Below are positions 47,943 through 59,950 of a stretch of 64,000 nucleotides of DNA, in pieces. A program made the position numbers and the translations under genes. Under the pieces are notes generated by a model. It was not told where the DNA came from, did not search any database, and saw nothing but the letters and a program-made list of their open reading frames with translations. Source of the stretch: Capitulum mitella (Eukaryota > Arthropoda > Thecostraca > Pollicipedomorpha > Pollicipedidae); assembly GCA_030062745.1 (NCBI GenBank), contig CP099846.1:27053201-27117200 (forward strand), read 5' to 3'. The first letter of the stretch is position 1. Every line of letters starts with the position of its first letter.

Positions 47943-48211
47943 GTCGCTCTGGAGCTATAGCCCAGCCAGTCAGCGGGAGCCGGACGTGTCGCTCTGGAGC
48001 TATAGCCCAGCCAGTCAGCGGGGCGAACCGTGTCGCTCTGGAGCTATAGCCCAGCCAGTCAGCGGGAGCCGGACGTGTCGCTCTGGAGCTGTAGCCCAGC
48101 CAGTCAGCGGGAGCCGGACGTGTCGCTCTGGAGCTATAGCCCAGCCAGTCAGCGGGAGCCGGACCGTGTCACTCTGGAGCTATAGCCCAGCCAGTCAGCG
48201 GGAGTCGAGCG
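47943..48211 (+). repeat. 45-bp minisatellite, six units
   Basis: Units start with GTCGCTCTGGAGCTATAGCC at 47943, 47988, 48032, 48077, 48122 and 48168 (the last with one change). Lengths are 44-46 bp, so the reading frame shifts between some units. A frame stays open to 48414 across it, but the frame change between units argues against selection for protein. Confidence 0.85.
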
Positions 48212-50569
48212 CGCCGACGACCTCAGACCGGTCAGCCTTGCGGGCCGGAGCCTTCAGCGGGACCGACTCACTCAGGTCCAGCAGGTCCGATACCTTCAGA
48301 CAGATCGTCGTTCACACAGAGGTCACTCAGGACGGTCAGACGGTTCCGGACGGACCTCCTTGCTTAAAGAGAACAGTTGGACCGGCGGACGTCATTAAAC
48401 ACTGTCCTAAGTAAGGTTAACCAGGTCGGCCATCCATCTTCATGACGTTTCGTCTCCCGGTCAGACGTTCATAAGCCACATGACCAATAGTATCAGGGGC
48501 TGAACACAGGGCCTGTAAGGCTTAGGTTCGTTTTGTTTTGTTGTATACAGAGCGACACGCAGCGTTTCGTCTTGGATATGACATTAATTACTCAGCATCC
48601 GGCAACAGTACACTGCTCGTTAGTAGTGGCCAATGCGTTCCTTGTCAAGAGCGCGGCGAAAAACTGAAATTCCGCGCCCAGTTTTCAAGCATTCTTTTCG
48701 GTTAAAGCTGTGCGCTGACAGCAAACTACCAAGCCATATGACGGGGCTCCACTAGACCACTACTGACGTCGGTCGGAAAAGGCTTTCAGAGTCTCGCAAA
48801 ATGACGGCGGCCGAGGAAAACTAAAAAGGATCACAACTACTGCAAGCAGTTTCCAGCGTAAAAGTGTCGCCATCTCGTCCGCGAGGGGGATGACACTAGC
48901 CGTCGAGCTGTCCCGGTCGGCAATGCTGGAGGCTGCGGCCATTTCCAAAACTGTGTTTGCTGTTTCAGTTGCATTTGACATTTCTAGAATTCGGGCCGGA
49001 ATATGTGGATCTGGTCGGGTCTCGGGTGTCATCACCAGGTTTCCTTTAGCAGGCGTGGCTTACCATAAAAAGTTCAGGACGAACAGTTCCAGAGTGAATC
49101 TTTGTTTGACGATTTCCATCTGATTAAGACCTTTAAATGATATGTTCTGCGGAAGAGTGAATTAAGTGTATTTCAGGACCACTTGCCAGGCTCGCACCCT
49201 CCCACGCCCGCTCCACTACGGTAGATTCGGTTCGGCAGGGATGGAAACATAATCTGGCACCGCAGTGCCCTCGGCTTCCGCGCAGTGCGATACCTTCGTG
49301 TCATACCCGGATGAGACTCCTCAGCCTATACGGTCCGTCAAAGGCGAACAATTGCGTAGAGGAAGAACGTGGTGCGAAAAAACAGCGTATGTTCCGAGCA
49401 AAACGAGGAGCGCTGTCGGATCAAAAGGCTTATGCAAATGTACCATTAGCACTGTAGCCATTTCAGAGACCTAATTAGCAAAGGCAAAGAGCGAAGGCAG
49501 ACAAGGTCGGTAGCAACGATTATGAGCGGAAGTGCGACTATTCTACTCATTCTTTGTCCGGGCAGTAACTAACTGACAGGACAAAGAAGCAACAAAAATG
49601 AACAATTATCCCAAGAGACAACACAGTTAAGCATTGCCATATGTCGACCTACAATTACTACGTCGGAAACGACTCTACAAAATCCTAACGGCTCTCTGTG
49701 GACGTTTTACTAGGCGGAGAAGCGCATGTGTCGCTGGCAACTACAGGTCACAGTGACAATAGAAATAAATACAGGAATAATCGTTCGCATTACTATGCAA
49801 AGAGTACTATTGAGTCCACATTGAGTGCATGTATCGCCGAATAAAAACATGACCCAGGTCTCCCACTAATGCTTGAGTGATATTTACGTTTACTCAGCGC
49901 CATTCATTTTACGTCAGTGTTAGATATGATCGAAGTGCATAGGTTTTGGTTTTATACATGGATACATAAGTATTAATATACTGTAATGCAGAAATGGGTA
50001 ATGTTGTTGCAGTTAGGTAAGGTAGAAGTATCCTGAAAGCTTACAATATCGGAAAAACAAAAAAAAATATTAATTCATTCTACATTCCAACCGCTGGCCT
50101 TCCTCAGGGATTAATTCGTTCTCCTCTTTTCCGATATTATTAGCTTAAGGCTATATGTATTTTAAGAAACACATTACCGGTTTCATTTCAAGTCGGCTTT
50201 TATTTGCTGTAGAAAGAACTTAGTCTACATGACGCACCTTCCCTCTCCCCCAAGTTTTTTTATCCTCGCCCGAAGGTTGGAATGCCCGGGGCTAATATTC
50301 TTTACACATCATGAATATTTGATCATTTCTCTGTCATCCTTTGTATTTGCCTTAATACAATTTTACATCATCTTTTATTCATACATCCGGGCACAAAAAA
50401 CAACTAAGGAAATACTTTGTTCATGAACTGGCCTAAAAGCATGTGTATGCATGAGTAGGGCTTGAATACCTCCTAGAGGTCAGTGAAACGATTTAATGTT
50501 GGCAGACAAGGCGATTTATATCGTGCGTCCCATAATGAAGCTAAAAACTCGCAAGAAGAAAAAACAAAA
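48212..50569. other. Gene-free stretch
   Basis: A minus-strand frame at 48760-49035 ends with a hydrophobic segment (LLRWKLLAVVVILFSFP) that might be a membrane helix. It has no recognised family. Otherwise nothing is seen. Confidence 0.3.
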
Positions 50570-51290
50570 AAAACCACACTGCTCAGTTTCGCAAAAGCGA
50601 AACTGAGCCTTCTTTATGTCGGCGCCGCCTGGGGGTGCCAAATACGGCACCCCTCGGTTTTTCTTGAATACCATTAATTACAGCCCAACCAAATTTTTAG
50701 TGTCTGTTCGTCATTTAATTTTACATACTTTAAAACCAAAAGTATTTTCATGCTAGGCAGGTCATGGAGACATGACGTCATAAATGAACTCTTGCATAGA
50801 TGTTTTTGCTCCTTCGGACGACGACGTGAACATGCTTCATTGTTTTAGTAATATTCGCGAACATAATGCATGAATCATTTGGATTTATATAATACAAGGT
50901 CCCCAAAAGGATATACAGCCGTGAAACGTCAACATTAGAGGTCATGCCGGGTCACATGCATGATGATAATTGGACTGATTGCACGGTGGGAGATGAAAGT
51001 GGTTGCCGCGACCTTCCCTTTCGTTCAAGCCAGACAAGCAAATCTATACGCACACCTTAGCAAGGTTCACCAAATGCAATGTTAGTTTATGTAATGCCAC
51101 GTTATAAAAAAGTGTCAAAACGAAACGAAATACAACAATGTCTGTGGAAGATCGTTCAGAAGCAGCAGAGAAAATTATTGTTCCTCGCCAGAAAATGAAA
51201 AATGACTGTCTGTCCTGACCTGGCTTGACCTTGACCCAAAAAGTATCGGACAGATTTAATTATCACAAGATATCATTTCACTTCAGTACT
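50570..51290 (+). repeat. Dispersed repeat R2, direct copy
   Basis: Begins with the hairpin GGGGTGCC-AAATAC-GGCACCCC (50634-50655) followed by TCGGTTTTTC, then runs collinear with the inverted copy at 39346-40230. Confidence 0.65.
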
Positions 51291-52000
51291 TAACGCGGTT
51301 AGGAATGCCATCGAGTAACTATTACTCTTTGTCCAGGAAGAGCAATGCTTCTTTACCTGACCTGGCCTAGAATGACCTTGACTGGATGGATGAAATCTGG
51401 GAGGTTGAGTGACTGAGCGTGGGCAATGGACTGGGTGCGGCGACGAGTTTTCGGCGGCTACGGGTACGCAGGCCTGTCGGATGCGGTGGCGTTTAGTGTA
51501 GTTATTTAATTACCCACAACTAATATTACCGAAAGGTGCTTGAATTCAAGTGTTTCACTTTTGCACCGATCGTTAGGCTGTATGGACAATATGTCTTTCC
51601 GATTAATAAATATCGTCTGTCTATCTGTGAAAGATCTTCCAGTACCAGCAAACAGGAATTATTGTTTCTAGCCAGAAAAGGAAAAGTGACTATCTGACCT
51701 GACCTGGCTTAACCCTGACCTGGTAAAGAGCAGATAGCACAGATTTTATTATCATGAGATATCATTTACTTGACGCAGTTAAGCATCCCAGCAAAAAATT
51801 ATTGTTCTTTTTTCAGGAAGAGTAATGCAACCATATCTGACTTGACCCAAACTGACCTAGATTGGATGAAGAGCAGGTAATGCAAAACTAATCATCGCAA
51901 GGTTTCACTTCAGTCATTTTTTGTCACGTGGATTACAATGGCTGCGAGTAAGTATTAGTCTTTGGGATGAAAATTAAGAGCAATATTTCATCCGACCTAG
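51150..52000 (+). repeat. Two tandem units of about 490 bp
   Basis: Blocks at 51170 (ATTATTGTTCCTCGCCAGAA) and 51330 (CAGGAAGAGCAATGC) recur at about 51660 and 51815, giving a spacing near 490 bp. Each unit is rich in TGACCT motifs. The first unit overlaps the end of repeat R2. Confidence 0.5.
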
Positions 52001-52399
52001 GGTGAATTCAACCCAGAATTTTTTGGGGCATTTTGGCATACTTCTGATGCAGAAAACCGTGAACTTTCCTTTCATACGCATCTGAAGGCTCTAAGACCAG
52101 TATTGCTGTGGCATGATGTATAGACTGATGTCGTGTTACGCGTTTTACGTGGCCTATGACGTCATCAGTCATGTGACCAGGGCCAACGTAGTATATTCCG
52201 AATTACAAGACTCAGGGCTATCGATTGCTTGTAGACCGGTTCAGATCCGACCGTTAGATCCTGAGATAGCAGGGGGTGCCATTTTAGACACCCTCAGGCG
52301 ATCGCCGATACAAAAACACGCCAGGCGGTTCCGAGTTAAGCCTGTGCGTAAGTTCCTAGCTACAACCCCTAACCGTGATTTTCCATTTGCAACGATGCT

Positions 52400-52703
52400 C
52401 GGCCGTCCCACTGGCTGCGCACTGGCGAATGTCGCTCTTCGTTCCAGCCCAGAACACTGTAATAACCAGCCGCACGCTGCCGGAGAAGACCGCGGTGGGG
52501 AGCTGCGGCCGGGGTTTTCCCGAGCGGCGTTGCGCGCAGCATTAGAGGCCGCCCCGGCCGACCTCGTCAATCTCAGCCGCCGTCACACAGAAGCGCCGCC
52601 GCGGCCGCCGGCGCGCCGCATTGTCGGAAATTCATCCCTCGACGTCCGGACGGGGTCCGGGCCCGGGCCGGGCTGGACCCGGCCCCAGCTACAATCAAGC
52701 GCG
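52400..52703. other. GC-rich stretch, no supported gene
   Basis: A 197-codon frame (52113-52706) owes its length to GC content and shows no domain. The pogo-like element begins at its right edge. Confidence 0.3.
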
Positions 52704-54730
52704 TAGGGGAGGCCGGGGTCAAATGTAACACGGGGCCATTGTAACAGAAGCTTTAACTTCGAAATTTACAGATGGACGACGCTGGAGGAACTACTGGACA
52801 TGCGCAGTAAACTGTTCCTTTTCCTCACGGGGTTTTAGGCCGGTGCGGCAGGTGAGTCGATTGTGCTGTTCACAATTGTGTTTTTTAGAGTGTGTTGTAA
52901 CTTTGTTTATTTTTTTATATGATCAGCTCATTCACGTATCTTACTAGACACGGGTTTAAGAGTTTGTGTGGGGTGGGTGGGGGTGCCTGGTCAAAAAATG
53001 AGTGCATCAGTTGCCGCCCACGTCGCCTTGTTTTGCGTCATTTTTGTCTCAAAGATGGCGTGGCGTGACAGGGACAATTGTAACATTTTTGCTGAGATCA
53101 AATATAACAGTATGTAAAATATCAATGCACTTGGCACAAATGTGACCACTGGGGGCGGAAGCTATGGAAACATGCCCCGTCCAATCAATCAACATGCAAT
53201 TTTGTCCCCAAATTCAATATCAATGTCACTCAAAAATCATACTTGCGGTATTATTGTCCCCAATCCCTGATTTATCTCTTAGGTACTGTTTTGTTAATTT
53301 TAGTTTTAAGACGTGGTTACATTCTTGGCGGCTAATTACCGTGGTCTTACCGTACATGTTTTACCTTCACAGGGGATCTATTAAGATATTTTATTATTTG
53401 GTTTATTGATTATTTTATTAATTAAATAATTCTAGTTTGATTCCATTTGGATATTTCTGGGGAAGTATGGGACATTTGTATATAGTTAAATTTGTCTTTC
53501 TCTGAATGTTACATTGAAAATACATTATTATATCCATGCATCATGGATGATACATATCATGCATCATTCCTGCAGAGGCTGATACATTGGGGATCGACAA
53601 GCCTGCTCCATCGGGGATCGAACAGTCTCGTCCATCGGGGATCGCCTCGAAGCAGCTCACCCCTGAAGCGATTCGGCCGCTACCAAAGGCAGGTCCAAGA
53701 AAAAAACAGCAGTGCGGGTCGAAAGCGAAAGGCCGCAATTCTGGCTGACACTCCAGAAAAGAGAGCGATAAAGCTAGAAGAGAGTCGAAAGGATTGCAAA
53801 CAAGCATCGAAGAAGCTCAGTCTTAACAAGGACAAGCATGAAGAGAAGAACACGGGGGCTGGTGGGAAGAGGGCTCGGAAGACAGCACGCAGAGAAAGCA
53901 GCAGTGATTATGAAGAAGACGTCTTCTGCCTTGTGTGCGTTGAAAGCTTGAAAACCAGCCGATCCAAAGCAAGGTGGATCAGGTGCCAAAGGTGCGCAAT
54001 GTGGGCCCACGAGGCGTGTACCACAATCGAAAAGTATGGGGCTTACATATTTAAAAACTGTGAATCAGACACCGAGTAGGCGATGATAGACCGAGCGTCA
54101 GAGATATTAGAGGTGTTGTGTTTCCTCTACTTCAGCACCAATACTCAAGGCATGTTTTGGACCTCAGAGGTCCCGTTGCTGAATTTCTAAGCCCGAAATG
54201 GCTGTGATGTTCTATCCAGAAAGAGCTATATGTATAAGAGCTTTGTTTTGTTGTGAAATCGCATTTTGTTTGATCAAGCGTCGGTTCTTGCCCGGAGAAA
54301 GGTAGAGCTGTTATTTAATTCAGGAAAGGCTGCTGGAGTACTTGAGCTTCATGCCCTTGCAAATGGTATTTTTGTATTGGAGCTGTGATTTTAATCCAGC
54401 AAAGGCTCAGTATGTAAGAGACAATGTTGCTCAATAAAGGCTGTTTTCGACAAAAGTGGCTTTCACTACACCACACCATTCGCTAACATGTTACATTTGA
54501 CCCTAGGTGCTGTTACAATTTACCCCGTGCCTGGGGTTAACTGTAACAGCTGAAGTAATTTTTTGAAACAGTTATTTCAATGCCTTAAAGCCGTTATTTC
54601 GGGGTCGTTTCATATCCGTTACGAAGGCAAAATATCAGGCTTTGTGAAAACCCGAGAAAATGTTCCCCAACCCGAAATATTTTCGTTCCAGGATCGAAAA
54701 GGTAAAAAATGTAACATTTGACCCCCCCTA
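52704..54730 (+). mobile_element. Pogo/Tigger-like DNA transposon, internally deleted
   Basis: The left end reads TAGGGG, then GGGGTCAAATGTAAC. The right end, reversed, reads TAGGGGGGGTCAAATGTTAC. The flanking TA (52704-52705 and 54729-54730) fits the TA target of the Tc1/mariner/pogo group. Subterminal GTTACA/TGTAAC motifs recur on both sides (52720-52748 and 54489-54560). At about 2.0 kb it is too short for a full transposase of this group, and only the C-terminal part is left. AATAAA at 54435 may be the element's own polyadenylation signal. Confidence 0.65.
53570..54079 (+). pseudogene. Pogo/Tigger-like transposase C-terminus, frameshifted
   Basis: One frame encodes TPEAIRPLPKAGPRKK, the linker typical of these transposases. 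After the A run in AGAAAAAAAC near 53700 the homology moves to another frame (RKRKAAILADTPEKRAIKLE) and runs to the stop at 54079. The end is a PHD-like zinc finger (CLVC, WIRCQRCAMWAHEACT, KNCESD) often found at the C-terminus of invertebrate pogo transposases. In its last pair the first Cys is replaced by Phe (IFKNC). Inactive by frameshift, by deletion of the catalytic part and by the lost zinc ligand. Confidence 0.65.
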
Positions 54731-54784
54731 GGGCCGAGCTTTTCGCCTGTCCACGTCGGCCGAGGCGGGCGTCACGCTTCAGCT

Positions 54785-54890
54785 TGAACCAGCGACGGCG
54801 GAAAAGGGGGGGGGGCAGGAGGGGCGGTCGCCCCCCAGCCTGACGGCTGGGGGGGCAAAACTATGTTTTTGCCCCCCCCCCAGAAGTTTC
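54785..54890. repeat. G/C-run hairpin region
   Basis: GGCGGTCGCCCCCCAGCC faces GGCTGGGGGG, followed by GGGGGGGCAAAAC and TTTTTGCCCCCCC, giving two adjacent stem-loops. It resembles the hairpins at the ends of the TTAA elements. Confidence 0.5.
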
Positions 54891-54899
54891 GGTCACTGC

Positions 54900-55450
54900 A
54901 TCAAGCAAAATCGTAAAAAATCAACCTTATACTATTAAAAAAGAAAAAAACCATTGTGGGAGCATCGGCGCCAGATTGGTACTTGATTAGAGCAAGCGTA
55001 TCCATAACAGTCTTCGCGAAATTTAGTACAAATCCGAAGGTTTTTCAGATATCCTAGTCATGAAATGTGATGGTAATCGGCGCCCATTACAAGACGCAAC
55101 GATTCTGGCGATGATTTCAGGAGTAATTAGCACAAGTGTACGCGTCAGCCTTTTGTACCAAACGTGACGTCAATAGGGAGAAATATAACCGTTTTTGTGA
55201 ACATTAATACATATGCGTAAGAGTACGGGGAAAGGCGGATGGCGGGGCCATGGCCCCACTTTTTGGAAATTTAACATTAGTCTTATGGGGAAAATTATAT
55301 CATATTTATTATATGTTGCCCTATGTGATTTTAGCGTCACTCAGTTTGATGTATGTTGAGATTCTTTTTTACACACTATGAGTGGAAATGTTAGACATGG
55401 AATTGATTGTTAATCCCTTGGGCACTCCGGCAAGATGGTTCCGTCCATTT
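54900..55450. other. Gene-free stretch
   Basis: Noncoding; no exon or repeat partner found. Confidence 0.3.
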
Positions 55451-55479
55451 TACAGTGGCGTAGCCAAGAAAGGGCAAGC

Positions 55480-56168
55480 CAATTACTCAGAATGAGTAGA
55501 AAATGGCTGAACTGACTTGCACAGACGTAAGTAATGACAAGAATCTCAAGAAGTTTTAGAAAATTGCATATTTTGGAAATAAACAGGCTTTCGCGAATAA
55601 AGCTCCGTCCATTGTGTAGACTGGTAACTAATGGATTTTTCCAAAATTTAAGCATGAAACAACATCACAAGAACCATTTAGATCAATAAAATTTATATGG
55701 ATAGACTTATGTCGCGAAAATAAAGGAACGCTAGCATTAGTTCCCGTTAATTTTGTACTGCGTACGGCTGGGCGCCCGCCGAAAACTGGCGTGAAAATTG
55801 TCGTGTCTTTAACTCAACGTTTCGGCGTATATATTGAACAAATCCGAGAAATCAGACGTGTATCGGCATCTGCGGACTTTTACTTGTGCGTTGGTGCATT
55901 TACCTATGCGTTGTTAGTCACAGCCCTTGAGATTCAGAACGTTTCTCGGCTTCATGCAGTCAACTATGAAAAAACATATATAGCGCGTAAATTGCTTGCA
56001 TATTGTCTAAAACTAAAAAATGAGACCAGTTTCGAGCTCTACTCGTCACAGGCTTTCCAACGTTGTGCTTATTTGTAACGTGCGACCAACCGTTCGTGAG
56101 TTAGAAGGGGCGGTCAACCCCCCCAGTCGGGCGTGATCGTCGCCGACTGACGGTCTTGCGCGGGTTAA
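55480..56168 (+). repeat. TTAA-family element, copy 2
   Basis: Collinear with 23960-24725 and ends in GCGCGGGTTAA (56165-56168 is TTAA). Confidence 0.65.
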
Positions 56169-56229
56169 AGAAGACTTACGAACCGGAAGAAAACGTACTC
56201 TGAATATACAAGAAGGCTTTGTGTGCTAT

Positions 56230-58280
56230 AAAGAAAGGCCCGTGGTACGAATGGCCGTTTAGGGGCCCTTGCTGGCTTGTAGGGGAGTTCACTGCTTGCC
56301 TGCGGAAGGCCACCTGTCAACCCATAAAGGGCCCCTGCCAGGCTCTGAAGGAAACCCCTTTCGGTCTGGAAGAAGGCCCCTGCCTCTGCCTCCAGAGGTC
56401 GACAGGGGCCCTTTACAGACAGATAGGGTGCCCTCTACAGACAGGCAGTGACCCCCTGACCAACAGGGGCTCCTAAACGATCATTCAGGAGTTCCTGTAA
56501 AGATGCCCTTGCCGACCAGTAAGAGGCACCCGCCAGGTCGACAGGAACGTCTTTACAGGTGAGAATGGGCCCCATTTACACTTCAGTGAGGCACCTTTAC
56601 AAACCGACAGTAATTTCCACCACATGGGGCCCTACTGATTACGAGTGCTAGGCGCGGATCCAAAGGGGGAGCAATGAGGGCGATCGCCCCCTCTTCCCTG
56701 AGGTCTGAGAAGGGGCCCCTGTCAGACTTAAAAAGAATGGGCCCCGTATAAGCTTTACGGGGTCTCTATAAGAATCTAACGGGCTCTTGGTACAATTCGA
56801 GAGGCCTCCTGAAGGGTTAGATGACCTCTGAGACTCATAGAGGGCTCCTGAAGCTCTCAAAGGGCCTCTGAGACCACAACAGGGTCCCAACACGGCAGAG
56901 TGTTCCCGAAACCGCCAGATGGCTCATAGGGCCTGTGAGACGGCCAAGAGGACTGAGTCCCTAGGGAGTCCCTGTGAGTGAAAAGCTGAAGGTTCTTGAT
57001 GTACTCAGAGGGCCTCCGGGAGGGCTTAATGAGACCCTGGCATGGTAAGATGGCCCCTGAGATAGAAAGAAGGGTCCTTGAAACTCTTCGAGGGCCCCTG
57101 GGACCCCAAGGGGTCCAAAAATGGCAAAGGGTCCATGAGGCCGCTAAAACTGTCAGAGAGGCACCTGGGACGGAAAGAACTTTAGAGGGTGCCTGACACG
57201 GCATAAGGAGACCCTGGCCAGCCAGAGGAGCCCCCTGAACGGGGATTCGTCAGTGACCTACTCAACCTCGAGAGAAGCCATAAATGAGCTACACTGGCCT
57301 TTTTGAAACCTTGAGGGTTTGCTGATGCTCCCAGGGGCCCCCGGGGAGGTCAGGTGTTTTCTGAGAAGGCAAGATGGGCCTGTACACCACAGGTGACCCC
57401 TGAGACCGCCAAAAAGGTCGCAGGGCCTCTGCGAAACAAGGATGATAAGAGGGCCTCTGAGACGGTATTTGGGTTTTATGGGGGAGCTGGACGGTCAGAG
57501 GGTCCCCGAGTGTAATAAGCGGGCTCCTGGCACGGGCAAGGTTCCCCTGAGACTGGCAGTGAGGCCCCTGAAGCGCCAACAAAAACCCCTTGTTACGGCT
57601 AGCGGGGCCCTAAAAGACTGCCAGGTATACCTCACGTAGCAGAGTAAGACCCCTGTTACCGCCATGGGGATCGCCGGAGACGTTCACAGGGTCTACACCG
57701 CACAGCGGTCCTGAAATTGCCAAAAGGTCTTTTGTTACTGCCAGAGGGCCCTTGGGATGGCAAAAATGTTTCCCAGAGACGATAAGAAAAGTACCAGGGA
57801 CCGCAGGGGGCCCACTGAGACTGCTAGAGAGAGACCTTTGAGACTGCTAACTAGAAGTCTCTAGCAATAAGGGTCCTTGAGACGACCAGATGGGCCCGTG
57901 AGACTACTGGAACTTGAGACGTCCAGACTGCTCCTGAGACGGCCAAAGGACTTCCACAATTGCAAGGGGTGCCCCTGTCACGGCAGAGAGAGACTTATAG
58001 AAAACCCTTTTTAGTGCCTGAAGGGTTCCTTAGACGGCAAAAACGTTCCAGGGACGACAGGAGGAAACCTGAGATGGCTTAAGTGTCCCTGAAACTGCCA
58101 GATGGATCCCTAAGACTGCCCGAGGTGCCCCTGAAACTGCCAAAGGAGGGCCTGAGACGTCCGCGGGACACGTGAAACTGTAAAAGGAACCTCAGACCAC
58201 TAGAGGATCCTGGCACACCAGAGGGCCCGAGACCACCAAAAGTGCCTCTGTAACTGCAAGAGGGGACCTAAAATAAGCTG
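56230..58280 (+). repeat. 2-kb degenerate minisatellite of about 30 bp
   Basis: Loosely repeated AGGGCCCCTGAGACGGCAAG-type units with variable spacing, for example near 57050, 57090, 57420, 57540 and 57940. Units differ strongly from one another. Frames such as 56219-56476 (repeated GPC) are translations of the repeat, not genes. Confidence 0.75.
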
Positions 58281-58282
58281 GC

Positions 58283-58312
58283 CTAAACTAAACTAAACTA
58301 AACTAAACTAAA
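58283..58312 (+). repeat. (CTAAA)n pentanucleotide
   Basis: Six CTAAA units directly after the minisatellite. Confidence 0.85.
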
Positions 58313-58719
58313 GTAAAAAAATCCACAAGCTACAGGATGGGGGGGGGGACTGACGGGCTCCTGGACCAGATGCAGACACGACATTTCAAATGAAGGGCGG
58401 GACGGAGCCGCCTAAAATCTCGCCGTTTTTGTCACATTCTGGCCACTTTGTTCGGAAACAAAACTCAGAACTTTCTGAAATAAGATGACGCGTTTGAATT
58501 TTTTCGGTCATTTTATATCGCAAAAAGCAAAATTACGTCACTTTTTGATATCTGAAAGGCAAAAATGGGGGTCCCGCGCTGACCATTCGCCTTTAACCCC
58601 TCTCCCCCGCCTTGGTGAAATCCTGGATCCGCCCTTGGCGAGAGCTCCCATTGGTTAAAAGGGCCCCCTTGATCCGCTTTGGCCCCCCTGGGCGGAATTC
58701 TGGCTACGCCCCTGGTCCA

Positions 58720-59690
58720 TTATGTCAGGGGTTTGGTGCTAGCATTATTACATCATGTGTGTGTGGGGGACAGGCAAAGCTGCTTTGGCAAGTGCTTGAG
58801 ATAATGACTTCGTTTTCGTGTTATGGTCTGTAAAAACTTTGTTACTGAGCGTCGAGTTATAATTTGATGTTGTGGGAGGAAACCGTCTTTCAGCCGTTTA
58901 CAAATGTACTTTATAATTTTGTTGAATTCGTGATATAAGCGCAAACAACATAAGAATCAGAAGTTTGCATCATTCGCAATTATGTAGATGGATGCCCAAG
59001 GGCAAAGACCTGAAAAATGTCAATGGGTACAGACCTGAATAGAAAAATCCACGCATTTAGAGAACACAAGTGTACACTAGCGCCAAAACCTGGGGAAAAA
59101 TTGTGTATTGAACGAAGAACTGAACCATAACAAAAAGAACGAAATTCAGTTATTTTTTGGCAGGGGGAAAGAAGGTAACCTAAATGAGGTCGGCTGTTGA
59201 TCCGATAGAGCTTGCCCCCCCCCCAGCCGAAAATGCAATCCGCCGTCCCTGGCTTGAACTCCCGGCCAAGCGACAGAGACTTCGCGTCATGCAGGCGCTG
59301 GGAGATGACGTCCGGGAAACGGCGCTGCAGCAGCGGCTATCGGGAGCTGGGTCACCAGGCCGGGCTGTTTTGGTAGTTCAGTCGACAGTCGTGACCAAGG
59401 ATTGGCCGTTGACTTTTTCGTCTGGACCGCTGCTGAGATTCGTACTCTGATGCGTGGTCTGCATTGGTTCAGATCAGGGGGCTGACAGGTTTGCCGTAAC
59501 TGTCTCCTGAGAGTTGAAAATATAAACGTACAATGAGGAGCATGGCCGCTTTTCATGGTGTTTATGAAATGTCGCAGTGGAGACAGTATGATATATTTCG
59601 ACTCTTTCATGGCGAGATATTCTTAAGTCCGATGTCGTTGACCGCATACGCCCTGACAGTTGTTTTTGGCTCGGAAAAGTGCTTTACGGT
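58720..59690. other. Gene-free stretch
   Basis: A GC-rich patch at 59210-59370 contains TTGAACTCCCGGCC, slightly like a B box, but no tRNA can be folded. No exon seen. Confidence 0.3.
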
Positions 59691-59699
59691 AGATGGGTT

Positions 59700-59760
<61 letters not shown>
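59700..59760. repeat. (ATACAT)n(AT)n microsatellite
   Basis: About 60 bp of ATACAT units passing into pure AT. Confidence 0.9.
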
Positions 59761-59762
<2 letters not shown>

Positions 59763-59950
59763 GCATGCGATAAGGACTTCATTTGATCTACTAAAACATG
59801 CAAGAAATCCTATTCTGAAGGCGATTAATGCGATGTAAAGTAAAACAGTTACACGCGTAATACATAAATGTTTTTGTAGATATAACTTCCCTTCTGGACA
59901 CTGCACTGAGAAGGACAGCGGAGAACTTGAAAAAAGTCCCGAATGGTTAT

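Larger units (their letters stand above)
55453..58714 (+). mobile_element. Possible hAT-like element (3.3 kb), nested content
   Basis: The left end is CAGTGGCGTAGCCAAG (55453). The right end, reversed, is CAGGGGCGTAGCCAGAATTC (ending 58714). CAGNGGCGTAGCCA is a common terminus of hAT-type elements. TCCATTTT at 55444 and TCCATTAT at 58716, each one base from the terminus, could be an 8-bp duplication with one change. No hAT transposase frame is present. The interior holds a TTAA-family copy and a minisatellite, so the pairing of the two ends may be coincidental. Confidence 0.35.

Noticed and set aside
47943-48211. CRISPR-like 45-bp repeats
   Set aside because: Contiguous units with no variable spacers.
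48760-49035. Minus-strand frame ending in a membrane-like helix
   Set aside because: No acceptor or donor with coding neighbours and no recognisable family, so left as a note only.
52113-52706. 197-codon plus-strand frame
   Set aside because: GC-driven, no domain, runs into the pogo-like terminus.
56219-57639. Open frames rich in GP and L repeats
   Set aside because: Translations of the degenerate minisatellite in several frames.
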